64,000 bases of DNA from Apodemus sylvaticus (taxonomy: Eukaryota > Chordata > Mammalia > Rodentia > Muridae): assembly GCF_947179515.1 (NCBI RefSeq), contig NC_067477.1:130932465-130996464 (forward strand), read 5' to 3'. The translations under genes and the position numbers were made by a program. Of the stretch, positions 46,476-57,462 are shown piece after piece (position 1 is the stretch's first letter; each line of letters opens with the position of its first letter). A model generated the notes under the pieces. It saw only the letters and a list, made by a program, of their open reading frames with translations. It ran no database searches and had not been told where the DNA came from.

Positions 46476-49005
46476 GCTCATTAGACCTTAGTCTCAGGTC
46501 TTCCTCTAGAAAATGGCTTTATCTCATTTTTTTCTAGACTGCCTCCTCCCACCCTTAAGTAAGTAGCTCCATCAATAAAGATACCCCTCTAGGGGCCCTG
46601 ATGCAGAGTCCTCACACCAGGAAGCTTGTAAGAAATTTAAACAGATGGGATAAAGACTCATCAGCAGAGTTCTGGGCCTGTGCTTTTTGTTCTTCAAGCT
46701 CATTAATCTGTTTCTTACACCCCCTTTTTTTTTAACCAGATGATTGAATAATGACACATTTCTTTTGTCACAACTTGAATGCAATGACTATGCTCCAGAA
46801 CTGCAGGTGAGTGCCTGCTCTGGGAAAGTGACAAGCCAGCCTTATTGCTTTTATGTGGGAAGCATTTCAAGCAGCAGAGAGAAGCAAGCCCCATCCACTC
46901 CAGGCATGAGACGAATACACAATGAGTGGCATTTCTTTTCTGCAGGAACATTAATTAATCAAGCAGAGTTGGCAAGGATAAGTGGTCTCAAAAGGCAGGG
47001 AAGCAAAGGTTCTTGCTGCTTTCTAAATGGTCGTGGTATCTTTCCCAGCATCCTGCTTGAGAGCAGTGCTTACAGTTTCTTGGAGTGCTAACTCCATTTC
47101 TAATGTTACCATAGCAACATATGTAGGTAAGGGGTTGTTGTTGTTGTTGTTGCTGTTGTTGTTATTTTGTTTTGTTTTTTGCTTGCTCCATTTTTTCAGG
47201 TTGCCAGTTGAAACATGTGAAGGAAAAACCTTTGCTGCATTAATTAGGAACAAGAGATGTGATGGTATTTTTAGTCTGAGATGCTATCTTGTGTGGTTCA
47301 TTTTCCGAGATGAGTTGGATGTGTGGGATATTGCATATTTTCACAATCCTGTGAGAAAGGGCACAGTTTGACCCAGTTTTACAAATTTTACAAGCAAGAA
47401 GAGTGAAAAACAGAGAGAAGAATCATGATACTTTGCAAGGGAAGATTCAAGGCAAACATATGCAGGGTCTAAGATTGCAAATGAAGACCATAGTGATGAA
47501 TGACACTGTTTTGTAATGACCAGCAACTAATGACATAACTGCTCCTGTCTTCTTTGCTTCTGCATGTTAATCTCAGTCAATCCCATACAAATTCTGGGGG
47601 GGGGGGGAATTATGGTGTTTGGACTTAAAGGAGTAAAGGATTGAGAAGGAGATTGTAGACATGATGAGAGTAGACAGCACAGGCTTTTGAAGAGTTGGCA
47701 TGTATAACAGGCAGATTCAGGAAAGCTACAAAAATCACATGATATGATCTTCTGAAAGGTATGATCAGTCTGTGTTGGGGTGTGGGGGGAATAGATGCAA
47801 GGGTGACAGCAAAGACAGCCAAGAGACAACTGCAGAGACTCATAAAACGGATGGTGACAGCTAAGATGGAGAAGAACCAGGGGAAGTGATCAGATTTCAG
47901 ACAAATAGCAAAGATAAACTGTAATACTTCCTGATGCTTGGATGTGAAGAAGATGAAGAAAATGCAAGGATACCTTCATGGTCTGGGACTTTTAAAATGA
48001 AATTGCTATCAAGGAAAGGTAGTCTGCAGCTGGTGTGGCTTTGGCAGGAATAAGGAGGTTTGAGAGACTTTTCAGCTTAAGAAGATGATCTGTCTTTCAA
48101 GTAGAGGTGCCAAGTAGGCAGCTGGTTATAGGAATCTGGAGTGTGAAAGTGGCCCTCTAAGTTGTCACGTAGCTGGCACGTAGAAAGTAGCTGTAGTCAC
48201 AGGACTGGATGGGTTTGGCTATAGTCACAGGAAAGGATGGGGCTTGGAGGAAAGTAGATAGATACGTGAGGGTACTGAGACTATCCCAATGGTAGATCAG
48301 AGAGAGGCGGAAGATCCAGCAAACAGCTCAGGTAAAGGTGACCATGGGGACAAAGCACATGGCAAGCCACTCACAGACAGTGTGTCAAAAAGGAACACCA
48401 GTGTCCAACCATGCTAACCACTCAAGAAAGATAAAGATTAACAACTAAGCACACACAGGAACAGCATGGGTGTGATGGGGGACGTTGGTAAGATCAATTT
48501 TCATGGAAGGATTTGCAAAACAGGCAGGAATAAGAATTATCAAGAGGGTATACATCAGAGATAATGAGTATAGATACAGTTTTCCAGGATTTGTGTTGCA
48601 GCCAGTGAAAAAGAATGAGGACAACCTGGTGGGGAGAAATCTCACGGTTCATAACACGGATCCAAGAAAGAGCGAGAGTCAGCGGTGACACTGAGAAGGG
48701 AAGAGTGGCTGTGGGTCCAGCCTGAAAGAGCAAGATGGTGGTGATGATGTAGGGCCCAAGAGAGGCTGGGATCAGCTGTCCACAGGAAAGCTGGAACACA
48801 GAGGACATGGTGCAGGTGCTGGCAGGAGAGCCTCTGTGGAAGCCTCTTCTAAAGGCTTCAGTGTTCTCAGTGAAGTAAATTATAGTTGCCAAGCAATGTG
48901 GGAGGAGAAGGTGTTGAAGGTTGGTGGTGTGAAACAATTGTCACTTGAAGGCACAAGGAGGAGTACATCATGGAACTTTGAGTCTGAAAAATAAGCTACT
49001 TGGGA
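46476..49005. other. Unassigned sequence, partly repeat-free
   Basis: A (TTG)n run lies at 47134-47174 and a G11 run near 47597. The stretch 46740-47000 has balanced composition and could be conserved non-coding DNA, which I cannot test. A weak MIR-like piece may lie at 47340-47420. Open frames of 60-147 codons on both strands overlap and are not recognised. Confidence 0.4.
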
Positions 49006-49009
49006 TAGC

Positions 49010-49060
49010 TAAGTCATGGAAGATACCTACATGTCCTTTGGTAGTTGAATGGATTAAAAA

Positions 49061-49098
<38 letters not shown>

Positions 49099-49310
49099 AC
49101 ACACACACACATACATACGCACACACCATAGTAAAGTTTTATTAAACCACAAGAAGAAATAAACTATATCATTTTCAGGAAACTAAATGGATAAAATTAG
49201 AAATCACTGGGTTGTATGAAACAGGTGAGGTGGATATTACATGTATTCTCATCTGCATGGAATCTAGCAGGAGAACAAGGAACATGAAAACAAAGAGAGG
49301 TTTGTCACAC
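49010..49310 (+). mobile_element. Old L1 ORF2 fragment with a GT/AC expansion
   Basis: TACATGTCCTTTGGTAGTTGAATGG, split, before the array and AGTAAAGTTTTATTAAACCACAAG after it fit the end of L1 ORF2; the array replaces the usual ATATACACA stretch. Confidence 0.6.
49065..49126. repeat. Alternating (GT)n-(AC)n tract
   Basis: 62 bp of unbroken purine-pyrimidine alternation. 32 bp of GT joins 14 or more bp of AC at a GTGTAC centre, giving a palindrome. Confidence 0.95.
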
Positions 49311-49344
49311 AAGTGAAAGAGAAAGGGTAGAGGGAAGGTGCAGA

Positions 49345-49525
49345 GATTCATGAAATTCTTAGGCAAATGGATGAAACTAGAAAGTGTCATCCTAAGTGAG
49401 GTAACCCAATCACAAAAGAACACATATGGTATGCACTCACTGATAAGTGGATATTAGGCCAAAAGCTTAAAATAAACAAGTTACAATTCACAGATAGCAG
49501 GAAGCTCACAAAGAAAGACCAAAGA
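49345..49525 (+). mobile_element. L1 fragment, ORF2 end only
   Basis: ATTCATGAAATTCTTAGGCAAATGG, split, AGGTAACCCAATCACAAAAG and CACTCACTGATAAGTGGATA match the late ORF2 of the younger copies. The 3' UTR and tail are absent. Confidence 0.75.
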
Positions 49526-49749
49526 TTGCACATTGCTGCGACACCAACACACAAAAACCAGTAAGACGGTCCACTACAGAGGCTGCCTGCTACCGTAGTG
49601 AACTCAGAAGTAGGTTGCCGGTGTTCCTAGAAGGTTCTCCTTCACACCTTTGGCCTCCACTCCCGCCTCAGAGAAAAGCTGAGAAACAAGAGTAGCCTTT
49701 GTCAGCCTTCTAATTTAGACTTCTGACCCATCAGTGACACGTGAGAATG

Positions 49750-50075
49750 TGTGTGCATAGGTCTGCATGTGTGTGAGCGTGCACACACATGGCTTCATGC
49801 AGAAGCCCAGGGTGAATTTCAGAAATCAGCCTCAATCATTCCTCCTCATCACTCACCAAGGTGGCGTCTCTCAACTAAAAACCATAGTTTGACACTGTGG
49901 TTGCTGTTTGTGGTGAGTTTGCTCTGTCAATCCCACCCCCGCCTTCTGAAGCTGCAGTTGCGAGCAGACGCCGCATCTGCCAGGCATTTAAGTGGGTTTC
50001 TGAAAATTCAAACTCCAGTCCTCACGTGTGTCTGGCAAACACTTTGACTGCCGAGCCTTCAGCCAGCCCTAGTCT
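49750..50075 (-). repeat. tRNA-derived SINE (B3-like), minus strand
   Basis: In reverse the right end reads GGGCTGGCTGAAGGCTCGGC, GTCAAAGTGTTTGCCAGACA and GAGGACTGGAGTTTGAATTT, a tRNA-type promoter. The left end is GTGTGTG-rich. Confidence 0.5.
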
Positions 50076-50284
50076 CCCTTTCTAAAGCAGGCAAGTCTCT
50101 AGCTATAGAGACTTCTGCTCCCACCATGCAGTTTGCTTGAGCTCCCAGCATCCCTCAGGAGGCATCCTCTCTACAGATCTGCAAGTTTATTTATTGTCTG
50201 TTCCACCACATCTCCCTGTCTGAAGGCCTCCATCACACCATTAGGGAGACCATGCTGCCTTCTGTCTTTTACTAGATTTCCCAT

Positions 50285-51383
50285 GGGAAAAGAGTGAAGA
50301 TCTTTACCTATCCTACATCTGATAGAGGGCTAATATTCAATATATACAAGAACTCAAGAAGTTAGACTCCAGAGAATTAAATAACCCTATTAAAAAATGG
50401 GGCACATAGCTAAATGAAGAATTTTCAACTGAGGGACATTGAATGGCTGAGAAGCACCTAAAGGAATGTTCAACATCCTTAGTCATCAGGAAAAGGCTAA
50501 TCAAAACAACCCTGAGATTCCACCTCACACCAGTTGGAATGGAACTGGAAAATATCATCCTGAGTGAGGTAACCCAATCACAAAAGAATACACACAATGT
50601 GCACTCACTGATAAGTGGGTATTAGCCCAAAAGCTCAGAATACCCAAGATACAATTTACAGACCACAGGAAGCTCAAGAAGAAAGAAGTTCAAGGTATGG
50701 ATGCTTCAGTCCTTCTTAGAAGGGGGAACACAATACTCATGGGAGGAGATACAGCGATAAAGTGTGGAGCAGAGACTGAAGGAAAGGCCATTCAGAGACT
50801 GCTCCACTTGGGGATTCATCCCATATCCAGTCACCAAAGTTAGACACTATTGTAGATGCCAAGAAGTACATGCTAACAGAAACTTGATATAGCTGTCTCC
50901 TGAGAGACTCTGCCAGAGCCTGGCAGAGGTGAATGCTCGCAGCCAACCATTAGACTGATCATGGGATTCCCAATGGAGGAATTAAAGAAAGAATTGAAGA
51001 AGCTAAAGGGATTTGCAACCCCATAGGAAGAACAACAATATCATCCAACCAGACCCCCCCCCCCGGAGCTCCCAGGGACTGAACCACCAATCAAGGAGTA
51101 CACATGGTGGGACCATGGCTCCAGCGGCATATGTAGCAGAGAATGGCCTTGTCGGGCACGAATGGGAAAAGATGCCCTTGGTCCTGAGAAGGCTAGATGC
51201 CCCAGTGTAGGGGAAAGTGAGGGTAGGGAGTCAGGAGTGGGTGTGTGGGTGTTTGAGCACTCCCATAGAAGCAGGGTGGGGGAGGAGGAATGGGGAATGG
51301 GAGAGGGGGTTTCCAGGAGGAAACTTGGAAAGAGGACAACATTTGAAATGTAAATAAAGAAAATATCCAATTTTTAAAAAGTG
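50285..51383 (+). mobile_element. L1 3' part with internal deletion, plus strand
   Basis: ORF2 sequence (AGATCTTTACCTATCCTACA to CACCAGTTGGAATGG) jumps at about 50537-50543 directly to AACTGGAAAATATCATCCTG, losing roughly 330 bases seen in other copies, then continues through the 3' UTR to AATAAAGAAAATATCC. Flanks AAAAGAGTGA (left) and AAAAAGTGA (right) may be the target duplication. Confidence 0.8.
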
Positions 51384-52319
51384 AGTAAAGGATTCCTTTT
51401 TCTCTCACTCAGATTCTAACCTTATTCTATTTCCTCAAAAGGGACATGGATGGCAGAATTAAGCAATTTAGAATGTTTTCAAACGTCAGATGTTATGAAT
51501 TCCACCTTGCAGAAGTGATCACTAGCCTGGGCGTAGGTTGTGCACCAGGGCTATGCCCTCTTTCCTTCCTCAGCTTTTGCTTCTGCAAAGAGGGCGATGG
51601 GGCAAGTGGCGACTGCGCTCCACACTTTAGAGCCTCACAAACCTAGGCTTTGGTCTCAACTCATTTTCTTTTTTGCTTTGCAACCCTAGGCTCACATCTG
51701 AGCCTTTTGTGCTTGTTACAAAGGAAAGAGGTGGGGAAAGTTGACACAGTGTAATTCCTCCCCTCTCAGAGACTCCTGTTCCTCTTGGGCCCTCTGCCTC
51801 TCAGTTCCAAGTCTCTCTTGTTCCTCAGAGCTATGCTTCGATCCTTTCCTCAATCCTTCTCCAAAAAAAAAAAAAAAAAAGACTCTCTTTTCAAATGTAG
51901 TGTATCAGAGAAATCTCCTCCAGAGGGCTCTCTGGTGGCAGATCAGAGTGTCTTTGGGCTTTCAAGACCTGAGAAGCCTGTGAGCCACCCATCAAAGATG
52001 GCTCTGTGGTTAAAAATGGACACATAGAAATAGACCTTGAAGTGTCTCTCTCAGATTTAATCCCACCCTGTAATCGTGCCAATCCCCAGCTCCAGCTAAG
52101 CCAAATCATCCATTTTATCCACTCCTGTTCCCAAGCTGCTGAAAATTACAAATGCCTGCTGACCAGGCCCCGTTACAAATCGGTGTTTTTCAGCATCCCT
52201 TACTCGCTAACCTTTTTCCTTCATTCTTATTAACTGTCTAGCCTGCTCCACATGGCATCAATTTCAGTCTATCTTACTCTTCTCTAATACCCCACCCACT
52301 TTCCTCACAGCCTCCTGCA
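51384..52319. other. Unassigned, comparatively repeat-free sequence
   Basis: An A19 run lies at about 51862-51880. 52030-52210 has balanced composition that would suit conserved non-coding DNA (inference). No gene recognised. Confidence 0.4.
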
Positions 52320-52332
52320 GGCCTACAGTTTT

Positions 52333-52959
52333 TCTTTTTTCTTTTTTTTTATTCGATATATTCTTTATTTACATTTCAAATGATATCCCCTTTCCTGGAT
52401 CCCCCTCCCCGAAAGTCCTGGTATTCCCTTACACTGCTTCACTGAGCCTTTCCAGGACCAGGGGCCTCTCTTTCCTTCTTCTTGGGCATCATTTGATATG
52501 TGAATTGTGCACACTCCTCCACTACTGGTGGGGTTGCAAGCTGGTACAACCACTCTGGAAATCAGTCTGGCGGTTCCTCAGAAAACTGGGCATGATGCTA
52601 CTGGAGGATCCCGCTATACCACTCCTGGGCATATACCCAGAGGATTCCCCAGCATAGTGGACACATGCTCTACTCTGCTCATAGCAGCCCTATTTATAAT
52701 AGCCAGAAGCTGGAAAGAACCCAGATATCCCTCAATGGAGGAATGGACACAGAAAATGTGGTATATTTACACTATGGAATGCTACTCAGCTATTAAAAAC
52801 AATGAATTCATGAAATTCTTAGGCAAGTGGGTGGAACTGGAGAATGTCATCCTGAGTGAGGCAACCCAATCCCAAAAGAACACACATGGTATGCACTCAC
52901 TGATAAGTGGATATTAGCCTAGAAGCTCGGAATGCCCAAGACACAATTCACATATCAAA
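52333..52959 (-). mobile_element. 5'-inverted (twin-primed) L1
   Basis: 52333-52509 is an antisense L1 3' end (poly(T), ATTCGATATATTCTTTATTT, CATCATTTGATATGTGAATTGTG split). At 52510 the orientation flips: 52510-52959 is sense ORF2 end, finishing at CACAATTCACATATCAAAG, the same L1 position where the antisense part begins. Flanks GGCCTACAGTTTT (52320-52332) and GGACTACAGTCTT (52960-52972) match at 11 of 13 bases, a target duplication. Confidence 0.85.
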
Positions 52960-53104
52960 GGACTACAGTCTTAATGCCCTTTACCTCAACTCCTCTTTCC
53001 TGTACAGGGGACAGCTGGCTTGCTTCCCCTAGTCACCTGGCCTCCACAATATGCAGAGGAGGAAGTACATCCCTTTTTATCACATGAACCCACTTCTCTT
53101 AGGT

Positions 53105-53331
53105 CAGCAGTTCTCAGTCAGTGAATCATAACCCCTTTGGGGGTCACATATCAGATATCCTGTATATCAAATATTTACATTCCTACTCATGACAGGGATA
53201 TTTATATTATAATATAAAATTAGAGCTATGAAGTGGCAACAAAATAATTTTATGGTTGGGGGTGGTCACCACAACATGAAGAGCTGTATTAAAGGGTCGC
53301 ATAATCAGGAAGGTTAAGAACCACTGCTCTG
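53105..53331. mobile_element. URR1-type hAT transposon, right end split by an L1
   Basis: Aligns with 31358-31573: inverted ends CAGCAGTTCTCAG and AAGAACCACTG, body GAAGTGGCAACAAAATAATT, GGTTGGGG and CACCACAACATGAAG. The right end is duplicated on both sides of the L1 that follows. Confidence 0.8.
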
Positions 53332-53952
53332 CCACTCTGGAAATCAGTCTGGTGGTTCCTCCGAAAACTGGACACCTCACTTCCAGAAGATCCTGCTATA
53401 CCACTCCTGGGCATATACCCAGAGGATTCCCCACCATGTAATAAGGATACATGCTCTACTATGTTCATAGCAGCCCTATTTATAGTTGTCAGATGCTGGA
53501 AAGAACCCAGGTATCCCTCAACAGAAGAGTGGATGCAAAAAATGTGGTATATCTACACAATGGAGTACTATTCAGCCATTAGAAACAATGAATTCATGAA
53601 ATTTTTAGGCAAATGGATGGAGCTAGAGAACATCATACTAAGTGAGGTAACCCAGACTCAAAAGGTGAATCATGGTATGCACTCACTAATAAGTGGATAT
53701 TAACCTAGAAAACTGGAATACCCAAAACATAATCCACACATCAAATGAGGTACAAGAAGAAAGGAGGAGTGGCCCCTTGTTCTGGAAAGACTCAGTGAAG
53801 CAGTATTCGGCAAAACCAGAATGGGGAAGTGGGAAGGGGTGGGTGGGAGGACAGGGGGAGAGAAGGGGGCTTACAGGACTTTCGGGGAGTGGGGGGCTAG
53901 AAAAGGGGAAATCATTTGAAATGTAAATAAAAAATATATCAAATTAAAAAAA
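53332..53952 (+). mobile_element. Young truncated L1 inserted at the end of URR1
   Basis: 621 bp from CCACTCTGGAAATCAG in late ORF2 to the A-rich tail. A perfect 16-bp target duplication AAGAACCACTGCTCTG lies at 53316-53331 and 53953-53968. The 80-codon frame 53461-53703 is the ORF2 C-terminus. Confidence 0.95.
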
Positions 53953-53968
53953 AAGAACCACTGCTCTG

Positions 53969-55340
53969 GGTATTTTCTGTCCTCCTCGCCTGTCTCTGTG
54001 ACAGCAACTGTCCTTCCACCCACCAACATCACAGCAAGATCACACTTTGCAGCCATGGATCCACACACGCTCCAGCCATGGATCCACAGCCTTCCTCTCA
54101 CTCTCAGATTCCTAGGTGTCTATTTTCAACATTTAATGGAAAATCCTTCTCAAGTCTCTGACATTCCCCCATCACCTGTTATGTCCCCCAGGGGCTCATG
54201 TTTTGAATGCTTGTCAAATTGCGAGGCTATTTTGAGAAACTGTGCAACCTTGAGGGGGCAAGGGGCTGGTTGGTGGGAGCGGGTCACCAGGAGTGGGCCT
54301 TCGAAGATGAAAGGCTGCTCTCTGCCTCCTGGCTCACCACAGTGTCAAGGACCTCTCTGACACCGATCCCTGCTAGCATGAACCCTGCTGCACCTTCCCC
54401 ACTACAGTGAAAACTTGAGGCAAAGTAAACTTCTCCTCCTTTAATTTGTTCCTGAGAGGTAGGTACTTTGTTGACAACAGGGCAGAAACATCATCTAGTC
54501 TCATCTCCATCCTTTCCTAACCACCCTTGAGCAATAGTAAACATAGATATTTTTCTTCTGTCTTCAGGTCCTCCTTCTCTTTGGTTCACCTCCCCTTCCT
54601 TCCACTACGTTGTCTACTCTTAACCCTTCAGTGTGACGATGTGTTGGGGGGGGGTGCCTCTTTCCTTTTCCCATCTTCTCTATGATCCATTCTTGCTAAG
54701 TAATTAAACCTATTCCCTTGGACTATTAACCATATCAACACCAAAGACACGCACCTGTCTTGCTAGAGCTAACAACCTTTGTGAAGCTTAGATTCTTCCG
54801 ATATCTATTTCATATAAAATACAACCCCATACCTCCTCACCTTCACTAGTACCTTAGATATTCTAGAACTGTTCAGAAAATAACTCATCACTCTTCCTAC
54901 AGCATCCCAAACGTTCTGCTTCACCTGTCTCCTCTTCTGCTGTCTTTGTCATTCTCTCCTCTCCCTAACCTCCTGCAGCAGCCATGTTCTCCCATAGCTT
55001 CCTGCGTAGAATTCCGGTTCCCCACTTGATCGGACATCACATCAGCACCAGACCTGTTGACTTCCTTTCCACTCCAGCATCGTCTTCAGCACTGATCACT
55101 GGGGCATTATGACTGGGAATTGGTCTTGAGTCTTCTGCCTCGCCCAAATAATGTACATTACACTGGAGTGAGGGGGTTCAGTCATGAGCAGTGAGACGGG
55201 ATCACTGGAGAAGTCCAGCCAGTGAAAGAACAACTGTGTGGAAGCAAGATCAAGTTACAACTAAGCAAACAGATGCCCTCACTTCTCCCATTGTCTGGTT
55301 TAAGAAGGCAAAGCCCAGTGGTAAGGTGTCAAGTCACAAA
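53969..55340. other. Unassigned intergenic sequence
   Basis: C/T-rich in places, with a G9 run at about 54646-54654. The 120-codon plus frame 53998-54360 has no recognisable domain. Confidence 0.5.
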
Positions 55341-55387
55341 CACACACACACACACAAGTCTGTGTGTGTGTGTGTGTGTGTGTGTGT
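55341..55387. repeat. (CA)n-AGTC-(TG)n inverted repeat
   Basis: A CA arm of 16 bp, a 4-bp spacer AGTC and a TG arm of 27 bp; the arms are complementary and could fold into a hairpin. Confidence 0.95.
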
Positions 55388-55711
55388 TCTTTAACTCTTA
55401 AAGCCTGTGAGAATGAAGACAAGACCTTAAGGACTCTAAACCAGAAAAAGATGTCTTAAATCTTTCCACAGCACTACCAGGAAGGTGACTATTCCTGCAA
55501 GGTATTGTCTCTGCACACGTCATGAGAATGCTAGCAGATGTGAACGACTGTCTTTTTTTAATTTGAGGGGAGGGTTGGGGTAGGGAAGGTCTGTGACCAT
55601 GGAAATAAACACAGCACGTCCAGGAATCCTTTTGAGTTAAAAATCAGAGCTTCATATTAATTGATGTCCAAGAGGAACGGAGAAGTGGCCCCTGGTTCTG
55701 AGCTAAGTATG

Positions 55712-55990
55712 TCTCTCTGCTGGCAACAAACTTGTGAGGGCACAGAGCATCCAATGGTCACCAGCCAAGTAAGGCCAACTTTGTTACCCTAATGGTCATA
55801 TTTATCATATTTATCATGCTCCACCTTCTGCCTGAAGGAGCTGCAGCTTAAGACCTCAGGGCTCCTGGCTGCTTCCGCAGCCTTCTGTAGAAGCATGCAG
55901 CCTATTCCCACCTCCTTCCACCTCACATCTATCATTCCTCTTCCTAGGTTCATCAAGATTTATAGGGATGGCTGGCAGCAGAGAGTCAGC
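55712..55990. repeat. Unassigned interspersed repeat, copy A
   Basis: Aligns with 56585-56880 in the same orientation: CTCTCTGCTGGCAACAAACTTGTGAGG, shortened, TGGTCACCAGCCAAG, CCTTCTGCCTGAAGGAGCTGC, GCAGCCTTCTGTAGAAGCATGC and CCCACCTCCTTCC have counterparts in order. I cannot name the family. A few tens of bases before it (55663-55700) resemble the L1 3' UTR AGTGGCCCCTGGTTCTG. Confidence 0.6.
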
Positions 55991-56439
55991 GATGATTAAC
56001 TGGAGGAGATACCTCTAAGTCACAGAACAATTCTCTTCTTTGACAGTCTGAAGAAAGCATCTCACTTCTCCAGGTTATTTTAGTATTTGAATCTCGGTAA
56101 TAAATGAGACCATGAGTCCCTTGCTCCATTAGACAGTGAGACTGATACCATCTAAATTTGGGGGCTGATGCAAAACTGGGACTAGAAGAGAAACTTTTCA
56201 CTGGGCATCTCCTACCAAGTAGCCTCTCCCTGCACTGTGACCTCTCCTCTCATCTTATGGGCCACCAACGGCTCTGCAGTCACCTCTCAGGTGGTAGGCA
56301 AAAGGAAAGTCTCAAGATTCATGGTTTGTTCAAGAAACATCTGGGAAAGAGTCCTCTAATCAACATTGATCAAATTACCTTTTCCAGATTAGCTCAATCT
56401 TCCCATAAGATCTCAGTGCATTTGGCAATAAAGTGCTCA

Positions 56440-56584
56440 GAAAATCAAGCCAGGGGCGGGGAAATTTTCGCAGGAAATATTTGCCTTGTAAGCATGAAGA
56501 CCTGAGCTAGAACCTTAGAAGCCACGTTTTTTAAAATCTGGGTACATAGCACAAGCTTATAATCCAGCACTGAAAAATAGAGAA
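56440..56584 (+). repeat. tRNA-derived SINE remnant
   Basis: AGGAAATATTTGCCTTGTAAGC then GAAGACCTGAGCTAGAACC resembles a B3/B4 head; AGCTTATAATCCAGCACTG resembles the following monomer. Parts are shortened or diverged. Confidence 0.5.
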
Positions 56585-56880
56585 GGCTCTCTACTGCCAA
56601 TGAACTTATGAGGCAGATGGGAAAGGGCAGAGATGGAAGGGAGTCAGATGGCCATTAGCCAAGCCAGGCCAGCTTTGCTGACTGGATGGTTTGATGTATT
56701 TATCATTATTTAGCATTATATGCCTCTCCCTTCTGCATGCAGGTGCTGCATCTTAAAATCTCAGGACTTCTGCTTCAGCAACCTTATATAGAAATATGCA
56801 GATTATTTCCACCTCCCTCCTTGCCACAGCTATTATTTCTCTTCTTCTCAATCGAGACTAGTCAACTGGGAGCTAGCAAC
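56585..56880. repeat. Unassigned interspersed repeat, copy B
   Basis: Counterpart of 55712-55990 (CTCTCTACTGCCAATGAACTT, TGGCCATTAGCCAAG, CCCTTCTGCATGCAGGTGC, CAACCTTATATAGAAATATGC, TTCCACCTCCCTCC). Roughly three quarters identical by eye. Confidence 0.6.
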
Positions 56881-56991
56881 AGTCTCAAGAAAAAAATTAA
56901 AGGTGGACGTTGCCTGAGGAACAACAACCAAAGTTGTCTCCTGGCCTCCATATGTATGTATATATGTATGCACAGACAAGACAGGGGATTG

Positions 56992-57039
56992 AGCACACAC
57001 ACACATACACACACACACATGTACACGCCCACACATGCA

Positions 57040-57080
<41 letters not shown>

Positions 57081-57379
57081 ACACACACACATGCACATGC
57101 ACACACATGCACACACACATGCACACACACATGCACACACACATGCACACACACATGCACACACACATATACACACACATGCACACGCACACACATGCAC
57201 ACACATGCACACACACATGCACACACATGCACACACATGCACACACACATGCACACGCACATGCACACACATGCACACACACATGCACATGCACACACAT
57301 GCACATGCACACACATGCACACACATGCACACACATGCACACACGCGTGCACACACACATGCACACACACGCACACACA
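56992..57379. repeat. Very long CA/TGCA compound tandem repeat
   Basis: 388 bp of CA with ATGC inserted every 6-12 bases, so it is a higher-order ACACACATGC-type array. The five long open frames through it on both strands (121-219 codons of His-Thr or Cys-Val) are by-products. Confidence 0.97.
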
Positions 57380-57462
57380 GAGATCAAGCAAACTAATTAG
57401 GAACGAGGTGCAATAAGGCTCTTCTTGGTTTTTTTGTTTTGTTCGTTTTTTGTGACATGTTA

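Noticed and set aside
48494..48937. 147-codon minus-strand frame as a possible membrane protein
   Set aside because: No recognisable domain, promoter or start context, and its opposite strand also carries an open frame at the same place.
57030..57379. CRISPR-like array because of regular ATGC spacing
   Set aside because: The spacing units are simple CA runs without unique spacers, in a mammalian genome.
56737..57416. Open frames of 121-219 codons on both strands (His/Thr-rich and Cys/Val-rich)
   Set aside because: They are produced entirely by the CA/TGCA array, which leaves every frame free of stops.
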